A DNA stretch of 64,000 nucleotides from Pseudoduganella guangdongensis (GTDB lineage: Bacteria > Pseudomonadota > Gammaproteobacteria > Burkholderiales > Burkholderiaceae_D), in NCBI RefSeq assembly GCF_009857475.1, contig NZ_WWCJ01000004.1, positions 248,001 through 312,000 of the forward strand, written 5' to 3'. Position 1 is the stretch's first letter, and the number at the start of each line of letters is the position of its first letter. Under the pieces are notes generated by a model that saw only the letters and a program-made list of their open reading frames with translations, was not told the DNA's origin and ran no database searches. Below are positions 18,088 to 26,637 of the stretch, piece after piece. The translations under genes were made by a program, and so were the position numbers.

Positions 18088-18837
18088 TCAGCGCTTCGCA
18101 CCGAGCGCCCGCAGCAAGCCAAGCGCCGCCGCCGGCGCGCGCTCCTTGGCGCCGTTGATGAAGTAGACGAACACCTCGCGCCTGCCGCCGTCCGCCCACT
18201 GCTGCGCCTGCGCCGCCCACTGCTTGAGCGCCGGCTTGGTATACCCGCTTGCCACGCCGCTTTGCGCCGCCATCAGCCGCGCATAGACAAAGTCCCCCGT
18301 GAGCTCCGTGAAGTTGGGGAATTTCGGCGAATCCGTAAGCACGGTCGCCACCTTGTGCTTGCGCGCCAGCGCCAGGTACTCCGGGCACATGAAGCTCTCA
18401 TGGCGCGCATCCAGCACATGCCGCAGCTTGCGCTTGCCCAGCTTCTTCGGCAGCAGCTTGAAGAACGCCGCCAAGTCATCCGGATCGAAACGCTTGGTCG
18501 CCGCCAGCTGCCACAGGATAGGCCCCAGCTTATCGCCCAGCTCCGACAGCCCGCTCTCCATGAAACGCGCGATCGACTCGCCCGCCTCACCCAGCACCTT
18601 GCGGTTGGTCGCATAGCGCGACGCCTTCACCGCAAACACGAAATTATCCGGCGTACGCTGCGCCCAGCCGGCAAAGTGCTCGGGCTTGGCGTTGCGGTAA
18701 AAGGTGCCGTTGATCTCGATGCTGGTCAACACGCTGCTCGCGTATTCCAGCGCGCGCTTGAGCGGCACCTCGGGAGGATAGAAAGTTTCGCGCCAGGGAG
18801 GAAAATCCCAGCCGCCGATGCCAACGCGGATAAGCAT
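18088..18837 (-). CDS. DUF72 domain-containing protein
   Basis: A 249-residue protein of the DUF72 (YecE) family, a TIM-barrel fold of unknown biochemical function. It begins MLIRVGIGGWDFPPWRETFYP and contains SSVLTSIEINGTFYRN and the central RHVLDARHESF and LTDSPKFPNFTELTGDFVYARL motifs. The ATG at 18837 is the family start; the open frame upstream runs antisense to the peptidase gene. It is convergent with the iron ATPase gene (9-base gap) and divergent from the M20 peptidase gene. Confidence 0.9.
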   Translation of the reverse strand: MLIRVGIGGWDFPPWRETFYPPEVPLKRALEYASSVLTSIEINGTFYRNAKPEHFAGWAQRTPDNFVFAVKASRYATNRKVLGEAGESIARFMESGLSELGDKLGPILWQLAATKRFDPDDLAAFFKLLPKKLGKRKLRHVLDARHESFMCPEYLALARKHKVATVLTDSPKFPNFTELTGDFVYARLMAAQSGVASGYTKPALKQWAAQAQQWADGGRREVFVYFINGAKERAPAAALGLLRALGAKR

Positions 18838-18886
18838 AGCGATTCCGTAGTAAAGTTGCGCACACACTTCATGGAGGATGCCAGAA

Positions 18887-20188
18887 ATGCGCCTGACCCG
18901 CCTGTTCGTTTCCCTGCTTGCCGCTGGACTGATGGGCAGCGCCGCCGCCCAAACGCTGACCCCCGAAGAAGAGCGCATCGTCGCCAGCGTCAAAGCCAAC
19001 TCCGGCAAAGCACTCGAACTGCTGGAAAAGTCGGTCAACATCAACAGCGGCACCATGAACCACGCCGGCGTGCGTGAAGTCGGCCAGCTTTTCCGCGCCG
19101 AGTTCGACAAGTTAGGCTTCAAGACGCAATGGATCGACATGCCAAGGGAGATGCAACGCGCCGGCCACCTGGTCGCCACGCGCGAAGGCAAGCAAGGCAA
19201 GCGCGTGCTGCTGATCGGCCACCTTGACACAGTATTTGAAGCCGATAGCCCGATGCAGAAATGGGAGCGCGTGGGCGACCGCGCGCGCGGCCAGGGCGTC
19301 AACGACATGAAGGGCGGCGACGTCATCATCATTGAAGCCCTGCGCGCCCTGCATGCCAGCGGCGCGCTGGAGAACACCAGCATCAGCGTCATCTTCACCG
19401 GCGACGAAGAAAACGCCGGCGAGCCCAAAGAAATCTCGCGGCGCGACATGGTGGAAATGGCCAAGCGCAGCGACGTCGCACTCGCATACGAAGCCACGAT
19501 GCTGGACGCGCAAGGCAAGGCCACCGGCACGATAGGCCGCCGCTCCTCGACCTCCTGGCTGCTGGACGTGAAAGGCATGCAAGGCCACTCCTCCGGCATC
19601 TTCAGCAACAACGCCGGCTACGGCGCCGTGTACGAAGCCGCCCGCATTCTCGACGCTTTCCGCCAGCAGCTGCAAGAGCCGAATTTAACCTTCAACCCCG
19701 GCGTCATCGTAGGCGGCACCGAGATCGGCTACGACGACACGACAGCCAAAGGCAGCGCCTTCGGCAAAACCAACGTCATCGCCAACGCCACGCGCGTAAC
19801 GGGCGACCTGCGCTTCCTGACCCCCGAGCAAGGTGAGCAAGCGCGCGCCCGCATGCGCGCCATCGTCGCCCAAAGCCTGCCAGGCACCAGTGCCGCGATC
19901 AAATTCCACGACGGTTACCCACCGATGGCCCCCACACCCGGCAACTTGAAAGTGCTCGAACTCTACTCCCAAGCCAGCGCCGACGCCGGGCTGGGCCCGA
20001 TCGCCGCCTTAGCGCCCGGCCTGCGCGGCGCCGGCGACATCCAATTCGCGGCCCCCTATGTCGACAGCCTGGACGGCCTGGGCGCCATTGGTCGCGGCTC
20101 CCACGCCCCCGGCGAAGACCTCGACATCCGCTCCATCGAACAAGGCGCCATCCGCACCGCCATCCTTCTCCACCGCCTGACCCGCTAA
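18887..20188 (+). CDS. Secreted M20-family metallopeptidase (glutamate carboxypeptidase-like)
   Basis: A periplasmic zinc exopeptidase of the M20/CPG2 type, 433 residues. A signal peptide (1-22, ending GSAAAQ) is followed by the catalytic domain with zinc-ligand motifs GHLDTVF and GVNDMKGG and the catalytic acidic pair in GDEENAG. A dimerisation domain interrupts it. The ATG at 18887 is preferred over 18878 because GGAGG (18873-18877) sits 9 bases before it. The stop codon overlaps the left arm of a 171-base inverted repeat element. Confidence 0.9.
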   Translation: MRLTRLFVSLLAAGLMGSAAAQTLTPEEERIVASVKANSGKALELLEKSVNINSGTMNHAGVREVGQLFRAEFDKLGFKTQWIDMPREMQRAGHLVATREGKQGKRVLLIGHLDTVFEADSPMQKWERVGDRARGQGVNDMKGGDVIIIEALRALHASGALENTSISVIFTGDEENAGEPKEISRRDMVEMAKRSDVALAYEATMLDAQGKATGTIGRRSSTSWLLDVKGMQGHSSGIFSNNAGYGAVYEAARILDAFRQQLQEPNLTFNPGVIVGGTEIGYDDTTAKGSAFGKTNVIANATRVTGDLRFLTPEQGEQARARMRAIVAQSLPGTSAAIKFHDGYPPMAPTPGNLKVLELYSQASADAGLGPIAALAPGLRGAGDIQFAAPYVDSLDGLGAIGRGSHAPGEDLDIRSIEQGAIRTAILLHRLTR

Positions 20189-20357
20189 AACCGGTGCCAG
20201 GTCTGTCATTCGGACACGCGGCGCACACCTTTGATTTTTCTCAAAGCATGCTAGAAAGCAAAACGGGGCGAATACGCTAAGCTAGCGATTCGCCCCGTTT
20301 TGATATTTGTCAAAGGAGTGGTCTGGGTGTCCGAATGACAGACCTGGCACCGGTTTT
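20187..20357. repeat. Nested palindromic (REP/MITE-like) element between convergent genes
   Basis: Perfect 31-base inverted repeats (20187-20217 and 20327-20357) begin AAAACCGGTGCCAGGTCTG and flank 109 bases. The outer end AAACCGGT is shared with the ends of the RAYT unit at 9507. Inside is a second hairpin (20259-20302) that looks like a bidirectional terminator. No coding capacity is seen. The left arm contains the last two bases of the peptidase stop codon. Confidence 0.8.
20259..20302. terminator. Bidirectional rho-independent terminator
   Basis: A perfect 15-bp stem (20259-20273 with 20288-20302) has a GC-rich core flanked by AAAA and TTTT, and a further 4-bp CGCT/AGCG pairing in the loop. 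It lies between the convergent M20 peptidase and yicC genes and has T-rich ends on both strands. Confidence 0.8.
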
Positions 20358-20379
20358 TGCCGCCGGTTTTGGCGCTGGT

Positions 20380-21285
20380 TTATTCCAGGTTTTGGACTTG
20401 CTCGCGCATCTGCTCGATCAGGAGCTTGAGCTCCATCGAGGCGTCGGCGAGCTCTTTGACGGAGGCTTTGGCGCCCAGGGTGTTGGCTTCGCGGTTGAGC
20501 TCTTGCATCATGAAGTCGAGGCGCTTGCCAACCTGGCCGCCTTTTTTCAGGATGTGGCGGGTCTCGCCCAGGTGGGCGGACAGGCGACCGAGCTCTTCAG
20601 CAACGTCAATGCGGATGCCGTACAGGATCACTTCCTGGCGGATGCGTTCCATCGCGTCCTGGCGCGACATGGCGGTATTCGACCCCTGGCAGGCCAGGCC
20701 GAGCGCTTCCTGCATGCGTTCGACGGCTTTTTGTTGGAATTGCGCAACTACTTGTGGAATCAGCGGGGTGATGCGTTTGACAATGCCTTCCATCGCTTCA
20801 ATGCGCGACACCAGCATCGCTTCCAGGGCCGCGCCTTCGCGCTGGCGGCTGGTGACAAAGGCGCCCAGGGTCTTCGCCATCAGGGCGGAAACGTCGGCTT
20901 GCAGCGATTCCTGGCCGATCTGGGCTTCTTCCACCACCCCAGGCCAACGCAGTAGTTCGGCAACACTCATCTGTGCGGCGCCGGCGAAGTGCTTGCTGAC
21001 TTCGCCCTGCAGGCGCGCCAGTTCGTTGAGCAGGGTGACGTTCAGGGCCTGGGTGCCGGCGGCGGCGGCTTTGCGGCCGAAACTCAGGCGCAGCTCCACC
21101 TTGCCGCGGGTGATGGTGCCCATGATGGCGGAGCGTAAATCGGGTTCGAGCGCGCGCAGGTCGTCGTTGATCCGGAACTGCAGGTCAAGGAAGCGTGAAT
21201 TCACGCTCTTGATTTCGATAGTCAGTGTGCCCGCCGCGCTTTCGCTCGTGGCTACTGCGTAGCCAGTCATGCTGGAAATGCTCAA
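20380..21285 (-). CDS. yicC: YicC-family endoribonuclease
   Basis: A 301-residue YicC protein, a family with endoribonuclease activity implicated in small-RNA turnover. It has the N-terminal SSMTGYA and IKSVNSRFLDLQFR motifs and the C-terminal DUF1732 region (RLDFMMQELNREANTLGAKA, with the terminal MREQVQNLE). Translation appears to start at a TTG at 21285; an ATG at 21270 is the alternative and would remove five residues. In related genomes yicC adjoins gmk, but here a 7.5-kb block intervenes. It is divergent from the kinase gene. Confidence 0.93.
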   Translation of the reverse strand: MSISSMTGYAVATSESAAGTLTIEIKSVNSRFLDLQFRINDDLRALEPDLRSAIMGTITRGKVELRLSFGRKAAAAGTQALNVTLLNELARLQGEVSKHFAGAAQMSVAELLRWPGVVEEAQIGQESLQADVSALMAKTLGAFVTSRQREGAALEAMLVSRIEAMEGIVKRITPLIPQVVAQFQQKAVERMQEALGLACQGSNTAMSRQDAMERIRQEVILYGIRIDVAEELGRLSAHLGETRHILKKGGQVGKRLDFMMQELNREANTLGAKASVKELADASMELKLLIEQMREQVQNLE

Positions 21286-21367
21286 AGGATATCCCCGATT
21301 TTGTCTTTGTCTTTACAATATATTGCTTTGTCCCACACAATCCGGTTTAGTTGAAGCGAGGAAACTT

Positions 21368-22360
21368 ATGGCAGCTCAGAACAACGCTCCATTACCGGAT
21401 GGTCTGGAAATTGCTGGATACCGCATTGTAAAGAAAATTGCGTCAGGCGGGTTCAGTATTGTGTACCTGGCCTACGACGCCGAAGGTAATGCGGTAGCAA
21501 TTAAAGAATATTTACCAAGCTCTCTTGCATTACGTCAAGAGGGCGAAATGGTGCCTGTGGTCACCAAAGCCAACCTTCCGGTCTTTAGGATCGGGCTGAA
21601 GTGCTTCTTTGAAGAGGGGCGTGCACTGGCAAAAATTTCACACCCGAATGTTGTAAGAGTGTTGAATTTCTTCCGGGCCAATGAAACCGTGTATATGGTC
21701 ATGGCTTATGAATCGGGCCATTCGCTGCAGGATCATATCCAGCGCCAGCGCAGCAAGGGCCGCAATTGCAGCGAGGCTTTCGTGCGCCAGATTTTCACGC
21801 AGGTGCTGAAAGGCTTGCGCGAGGTGCATACCAATAAGCTGCTGCACCTGGATTTAAAACCGGCCAATATTTACTTGCGCACGGATGGCACGCCTATGCT
21901 GCTGGACTTCGGCGCGGCGCGCCAGACCGTTAATTCGGACAGCCCGAAGCTGATGCCGATGTATACCCCCGGCTTTGCGCCGCCTGAGCTCTACAGCAAG
22001 ACCGAGGCGCTGGGCCCGTGGACCGATGTGTATTCGATCGGGGCGTCGATGTTCGCCTGCATGCTGGGCCAGCCGCCGCAGCCGGCCGACCAGCGCCGCA
22101 AGGAGGACAAGATGGAGCCGCACCTGCAAAAGCTGGACGGGCTGTATTCGCCGGAGCTGGTGAAGCTGGTACGATGGTCGCTGCAGATCGATCCGCTGGC
22201 GCGCCCGCAAAGCCTGTTCGAGCTGCAAAAGCTGTTGCAGCAGGCGCCGACGTCCAACGAGCCGCCGCCGCCGCCGGGGGCGCTGGAGAAACTGGGGAAA
22301 CTGGCTGGCAAGCTGGGTTTTGGTCGTAAAAAAGACGCGGCCCCGCGCACGCAACATTAA
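21368..22360 (+). CDS. Serine/threonine protein kinase (PknB-like, cytoplasmic)
   Basis: A Hanks-type kinase of 330 residues. It has a glycine-rich loop (IASGGFSIVYLA), catalytic lysine K46 (AVAIKEY), a catalytic loop HLDLKPAN (160-167, D162) and DFG at 180-182. The HRD arginine is replaced by leucine, so activation-loop phosphorylation may not be needed. The C-terminus (about 295-330) is proline- and lysine-rich without a membrane helix. The ATG at 21368 has AGGA upstream. The gene is 12 bases upstream of a PP2C phosphatase gene, forming a reversible phosphorylation module between yicC and rph. Confidence 0.92.
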   Translation: MAAQNNAPLPDGLEIAGYRIVKKIASGGFSIVYLAYDAEGNAVAIKEYLPSSLALRQEGEMVPVVTKANLPVFRIGLKCFFEEGRALAKISHPNVVRVLNFFRANETVYMVMAYESGHSLQDHIQRQRSKGRNCSEAFVRQIFTQVLKGLREVHTNKLLHLDLKPANIYLRTDGTPMLLDFGAARQTVNSDSPKLMPMYTPGFAPPELYSKTEALGPWTDVYSIGASMFACMLGQPPQPADQRRKEDKMEPHLQKLDGLYSPELVKLVRWSLQIDPLARPQSLFELQKLLQQAPTSNEPPPPPGALEKLGKLAGKLGFGRKKDAAPRTQH

Positions 22361-22372
22361 GGAGGGCACGCC

Positions 22373-23305
22373 ATGCAATTCGCCGTTTATCAGGAAACGC
22401 ATATTGGCGGCCGTAAGGTCAACCAGGATCGGATGGGCTACAGCTTTACGCGCGATGCGCTGCTGCTGGTGCTGGCCGATGGCATGGGCGGCCATGCGCG
22501 CGGTGAAATCGCCGCCACCATCGCTACCAGCACGATTTCGAAGATGTTCCAGCAGCAGGCCACGCCCTACGTGAAGGGGACGGAGCGCTTCCTGGAGGAG
22601 GCTTTGCAGGCGGCGCATCATGAAATCCACAAGTACACCGCCGCGCACAATATGCCGGAGTCGCCGCGCACCACCGTCGTTGCCTGCCTGGTGCAGCACA
22701 ATACGGCGGTGTGGGCGCATTGCGGCGATTCGCGCTTGTATTGGGTGCGCAATGGCCAGATCCATGGCCGCACGCGCGACCATTCGCATGTGGAGAATAT
22801 GATCGAGAAGGGCTTGATCCCGCCTTCCGCGCGCAACACGCACCCGGACCGCAACAAGCTGTTCTCCTGCCTGGGCGCGGGCAGCGCGCCGCGTATCGAA
22901 ATTTCCGGCCGCGCCAGCGTGCTGCCGGGCGATTCGCTGCTGTTGTGCTCGGACGGCCTGTGGTCGGTGGTGAGCGATGAGGAGCTGGTGCAGATGCTGA
23001 CCACGCAGACCGTGGTGCGCGCGGTGCCGGATATGCTGGCGACCGCGCTGCGCCGCGCCGGCGAGCATAGCGATAACGTGACGGCGCTGGCCATTGTGTG
23101 GCAGGGCGCGCTGGTGTCGGATGGTACGCCGACCACGCATGCCGGTTCGACCATTATTTCGACCGAGGCTTTGCCGGAGGATGTGGTGAGCACCACCATC
23201 CACGGCGCCAAGACCGAGATCGATGTGTTCGACGATGACGAAATTGAAAAGGCGATCGCGGAAATCCGCGGCGCTATCGAGAAATCTTCCCAATTATTGA
23301 AATAG
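22373..23305 (+). CDS. PP2C-family serine/threonine phosphatase
   Basis: A metal-dependent phosphatase of 310 residues. Metal-binding motifs are [42 protein letters not shown] and [10 protein letters not shown]. The last ~60 residues form an acidic, probably flexible tail. AAGGAGG gives a strong ribosome binding site. It is the cognate partner of the upstream kinase by position and starts 12 bases after it; rph follows 7 bases later. Targets are unknown. Confidence 0.93.
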   Translation: MQFAVYQETHIGGRKVNQDRMGYSFTRDALLLVLADGMGGHARGEIAATIATSTISKMFQQQATPYVKGTERFLEEALQAAHHEIHKYTAAHNMPESPRTTVVACLVQHNTAVWAHCGDSRLYWVRNGQIHGRTRDHSHVENMIEKGLIPPSARNTHPDRNKLFSCLGAGSAPRIEISGRASVLPGDSLLLCSDGLWSVVSDEELVQMLTTQTVVRAVPDMLATALRRAGEHSDNVTALAIVWQGALVSDGTPTTHAGSTIISTEALPEDVVSTTIHGAKTEIDVFDDDEIEKAIAEIRGAIEKSSQLLK

Positions 23306-23312
23306 GATTCAC

Positions 23313-24041
23313 ATGACCACTGTCACCCGCCCAAGCGGACGCGCTGTCGATGCGCTGCGCACTATCCGCATCACGCGCGACTACACCAAGCATGCCGAGG
23401 GTTCGGTGCTGATCGAGTGCGGCGACACCAAGGTGATCTGCACCGCCAGCATTGAGGAGCGGGTACCCGGCTTCCTGAAGGGCAAAGGCCAGGGCTGGAT
23501 GACGGCGGAATACGGCATGCTGCCGCGCTCGACCCATTCGCGCATGGACCGCGAGGCGGCCAAGGGCAAGCAAAGCGGCCGTACCCAGGAGATCCAGCGC
23601 CTGATCGGCCGTTCGCTGCGCGCGGCGTTCGACCTGGAGGCGTTTGGCGAGCGTACTTTGCAGCTGGACTGCGATGTGATCCAGGCCGACGGCGGCACCC
23701 GTACCGCGTCCATCACCGGCGCCATGGTGGCGGCGTATGATGCGTTCTCCAAGCTGAAGGCGCGCGGCGCCATCGAAACCATCCCGGTCAAGCATTTCGT
23801 GGCGGCGATTTCGGTTGGCGTCTACAAGGGTGTGCCGGTGCTGGACCTGGATTATGTGGAGGATTCGGACTGCGATACCGACATGAACGTGATCATGACC
23901 GACGCGGGCAGTTTCGTGGAAGTGCAGGGCACCGCCGAGGGCGCGGCCTTCGACCGCGTTGCCATGAACCGTTTGCTGGATCTGGCCGAGGGCGGCATCC
24001 GCGACCTGGTCAAACTGCAGAAGCAGGCGCTCGGCCTGTAG
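23313..24041 (+). CDS. rph: Ribonuclease PH
   Basis: A phosphorolytic 3'-5' exoribonuclease that trims tRNA 3' ends, 242 residues, close to the family length. The opening [15 protein letters not shown], the [14 protein letters not shown] motif and the [16 protein letters not shown] region are typical. It is the last gene of the kinase-phosphatase-rph run. Its 3' end overlaps the convergent LysR-type gene by 32 bases. Confidence 0.97.
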   Translation: MTTVTRPSGRAVDALRTIRITRDYTKHAEGSVLIECGDTKVICTASIEERVPGFLKGKGQGWMTAEYGMLPRSTHSRMDREAAKGKQSGRTQEIQRLIGRSLRAAFDLEAFGERTLQLDCDVIQADGGTRTASITGAMVAAYDAFSKLKARGAIETIPVKHFVAAISVGVYKGVPVLDLDYVEDSDCDTDMNVIMTDAGSFVEVQGTAEGAAFDRVAMNRLLDLAEGGIRDLVKLQKQALGL

Positions 24042-24915
24042 TGTTTCCCATGCGCTGCCGCAGGAAGTCCACAAAGGCGGCAGTCTTCAAAGGCAGGAAT
24101 TCGCGCGCCGGGTAGACCGCGTAGGTGGCGGGGCCCGGCGGCAAGTCGATATCGGGCAGGATGCGCACCAGCTGGCCGCTGGCCAGTTCCTCGGCCATGA
24201 TCGATTGCGGGCCTTTGATGATGCCGGCGCCGCCGACGGCGGCGGTCACCAGCGCGCCGCCGTCGTTCATCTGCAGCGGGCCGTCGACCCGTACCGTGCC
24301 CGCGTCGCCAAAATTCCATTCATCGTAGACCCGCGCGCCGACTGCGTACACCAGGCAGGCGTGCTGCTGCAATTCCTGCGGCGTGCGCGGCGTGCCGTGG
24401 CGCGCCAGGTAGGACGGCGCGGCGCAGATCGCGCTGGGGTTGTCGGCCAGCTTGCGCGCGACCAGGGTCGAGTCGACCAGGGCGGTGGTGCGGATGGCGA
24501 CGTCGATCTGCTGCGCGATCAGGTCCACCATGGCGTCGTCCAGTTGCAGCGCGACTTTGACTTGCGGGTAGTGCGCGGTGAATTCGGCCAGCAGCGGCAC
24601 CAGGGCGCGCCGCCCGGCCATGGCGCAGGAGACGCGCAGCAGGCCGCGCACCTGCTGCTGGTAGCTGTCGGCGAGGTGGGCGATCTTGTCCAGCGAGCGT
24701 TCGATCTGGCGTGCTTCTTCCAGCACCATTTGCCCGACTTCAGTCAGTGCGAGCTGGCGCGTGGAGCGCTGGATCAGGCGCGCGCCCAGGTCCTTCTCCA
24801 GCTGGGCGAGCTGGCGCGAGACGACGGATTTGCCGCAGCCCAGCTTGAGGGCGGCGGCGCTGATGCTGCCGGCCTGGATGATTGTGGCGAAAATGGCAAG
24901 GCGCTGCGGGTTCAT
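24010..24915 (-). CDS. LysR-family transcriptional regulator
   Basis: The 301-residue regulator has an N-terminal winged helix-turn-helix (about 3-62, [32 protein letters not shown]) and a periplasmic-binding-like effector domain. The ATG at 24915 has a perfect GGAGGA site 4 bases upstream. It is transcribed away from the MDR oxidoreductase gene across a 100-base gap, the usual layout for a LysR regulator and its target. The tail overlaps rph by 32 bases. The inducer is unknown. Confidence 0.93.
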   Translation of the reverse strand: MNPQRLAIFATIIQAGSISAAALKLGCGKSVVSRQLAQLEKDLGARLIQRSTRQLALTEVGQMVLEEARQIERSLDKIAHLADSYQQQVRGLLRVSCAMAGRRALVPLLAEFTAHYPQVKVALQLDDAMVDLIAQQIDVAIRTTALVDSTLVARKLADNPSAICAAPSYLARHGTPRTPQELQQHACLVYAVGARVYDEWNFGDAGTVRVDGPLQMNDGGALVTAAVGGAGIIKGPQSIMAEELASGQLVRILPDIDLPPGPATYAVYPAREFLPLKTAAFVDFLRQRMGNTTGRAPASAV

Positions 24916-24933
24916 TGTTCCTCCTTGGTCAAC

Positions 24934-24962
24934 AATGTAATGCTGCCTCGTTGACTTATCAA
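24934..24962 (-). promoter_or_regulatory. Sigma-70 promoter of the LysR-type gene
   Basis: On the minus strand TTGATA (24962-24957), a 17-base spacer and TACATT (24939-24934) precede the LysR ATG by 18 bases. Regulator binding in this divergent gap would be expected to affect both genes. Confidence 0.65.
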
Positions 24963-25015
24963 GCACGCCTGCGCCCCGTACACTGCTGGCATTCAAACTT
25001 TTCTCACGACGCACC

Positions 25016-26020
25016 ATGACCAGCAACCGCCAATTCCTTCTTGCCCGCCGCCCGGTAGGCGCTGTCCAGCGCAGTGATTTCGAGTTCGCCAGCACGCCAT
25101 TGCGCGCGCTGGCGGAGGGTGAGGTGCTGATCCAGGTTTCGCATGTTTCGCTCGATCCGGCCATGCGCGGCTGGATGAACGCTTCGACCGAGTCCTACAT
25201 GCCGCCGGTGGCGCTGGGCGAGGTGATGCGCGCTATTGCAGTGGGCCGTGTGGTGGAGTCGCGCAATCCGGGCTTTGCGGCCGGTGAGCATGTCAGCGGC
25301 CTGCTGGGCGTGCAGGAGTACGCGATCCATAACGGCGCGGGCCTGAACAAGGTGGATCCGGCGCTGGCGCCGCTGCCGCTGTTCCTGGGCGCGCTCGGCA
25401 TGCCGGGCCTGACGGCGTATTTCGGCCTGCTCGACGTGGGCCAGCCGAAGGAGGGCGATACCGTGGTGGTGTCCGGCGCGGCAGGAGCGGTGGGCGCGCT
25501 GGTGGGACAGATCGCCAGGCTGAAGGGCGCGCGCGTGGTGGGCATCGCCGGCGGCGCGGACAAGGTGCGCTACCTGGTGGAGGAGCTGGGCTTTGACGCC
25601 GCCATCGACTACAAGAGCGCAGACGTGGCGGCGGCGCTGCGCCAGCATGCGCCGAAGGGTATCGATGTCTTCTTTGACAATGTTGGCGGGACGATCCTGG
25701 ACGCGGCGCTGGCCAACCTGGCGCACGGTGCGCGGGTGGTGATCTGCGGTGCTATTTCGCAGTACAACAATACGCAGGCGGTGGCGGGGCCTTCCAACTA
25801 CCTGCAGCTGCTGGTCAAGCGCGCCACCATGCGCGGGGTGATGGTGGCCGACTACTACCACCGCGCGCCGGAGGCGATCATGGCCATGGGCGCCTGGATC
25901 CAGGCCTGCAAGCTGAAAACCCGCGAGCATGTGGTGCAGGGCCTGGATAGCTTCCCGGAGACCTTTGCCAAGCTGTTCTCGGGCGCCAACCAGGGCAAGC
26001 TGGTGCTGCAAGTGGTTTAA
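25016..26020 (+). CDS. NADP-dependent oxidoreductase, zinc-independent MDR type (CurA/YncB-like)
   Basis: A 334-residue medium-chain reductase. Its N-terminal GroES-like domain opens NRQFLLARRPVG and contains VSLDPAMRGWM. The Rossmann domain has the dinucleotide motif SGAAGAVGALVGQ and IDVFFDNVGG, characteristic of the leukotriene-B4 12-hydroxydehydrogenase/CurA group that reduces alpha,beta-unsaturated carbonyls. No zinc ligands are visible. It is divergent from, and probably controlled by, the LysR regulator. A hairpin follows directly after the stop, before rdgB. Confidence 0.92.
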   Translation: MTSNRQFLLARRPVGAVQRSDFEFASTPLRALAEGEVLIQVSHVSLDPAMRGWMNASTESYMPPVALGEVMRAIAVGRVVESRNPGFAAGEHVSGLLGVQEYAIHNGAGLNKVDPALAPLPLFLGALGMPGLTAYFGLLDVGQPKEGDTVVVSGAAGAVGALVGQIARLKGARVVGIAGGADKVRYLVEELGFDAAIDYKSADVAAALRQHAPKGIDVFFDNVGGTILDAALANLAHGARVVICGAISQYNNTQAVAGPSNYLQLLVKRATMRGVMVADYYHRAPEAIMAMGAWIQACKLKTREHVVQGLDSFPETFAKLFSGANQGKLVLQVV

Positions 26021-26051
26021 AATGTCGGCTCATTCAATATGAGCCGACATT
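26021..26051. promoter_or_regulatory. Perfect hairpin directly before the rdgB start codon
   Basis: A 13-bp perfect stem (26021-26033 AATGTCGGCTCAT, with 26039-26051) and a 5-base loop start right after the oxidoreductase stop and end one base before the rdgB ATG. There is no downstream T-tract, so a simple terminator is unlikely. Position suggests a translational or RNA-processing element. Confidence 0.6.
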
Positions 26052-26052
26052 C

Positions 26053-26637
26053 ATGACTCAACGTATCGTTCTCGCATCCAACAACAAGGGCAAGCTCAAG
26101 GAATTCAACGAGCTGCTCTCGACCATCGGCTTGTCCGCCCATCCGCAAGGTGAATTCGATGTGCCGGAGGCGGAAGAGCCGTTCCACACATTTGTCGAAA
26201 ATGCACTGGCCAAGGCGCGCCATGCTTCGCGCCTGACCGGCTTGCCGGCGCTGGCCGACGATTCGGGCGTGTGCGTGAACGCGCTGGGCGGCGCGCCGGG
26301 CGTGTTCTCGGCGCGCTATGCGGGCGAGCCGAAGTCGGATGCGCGCAATAGCGAGAAGCTGATCGCAGACCTGGCGGCGCATGCCGACAAATCGGCCTAC
26401 TATTACTGTGTGCTGGTGTATGTGCGCCATGCCGACGACCCGCAGCCGGTGATTGCCGACGGGCGCTGGAACGGCGAGATCCGTCCCGAGGCGCGCGGCG
26501 AGGGCGGCTTCGGCTACGACCCGTATTTCCTGGTGCCGTCGCTGGGCAAGCATGTCGCCGAGCTGGCGCCGGAAGAAAAAAACCGCCTGTCGCATCGCGG
26601 CCAGGCCTTGCGCGCACTGGTTGAGAAGCTGAAATGA
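26053..26637 (+). CDS. rdgB: XTP/dITP diphosphatase
   Basis: Removes non-canonical purine nucleotides (ITP, XTP) from the nucleotide pool; 194 residues. It has the N-terminal LASNNKGKLKEF motif, the ADDSGVCVNALGGAPGVFSARYAG catalytic region (acidic residues in ADDSG) and C-terminal SHRGQALRAL. No Shine-Dalgarno sequence is seen, because a perfect hairpin occupies the 31 bases ending one base before the ATG. The stop overlaps hemW (ATGA). Confidence 0.96.
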   Translation: MTQRIVLASNNKGKLKEFNELLSTIGLSAHPQGEFDVPEAEEPFHTFVENALAKARHASRLTGLPALADDSGVCVNALGGAPGVFSARYAGEPKSDARNSEKLIADLAAHADKSAYYYCVLVYVRHADDPQPVIADGRWNGEIRPEARGEGGFGYDPYFLVPSLGKHVAELAPEEKNRLSHRGQALRALVEKLK

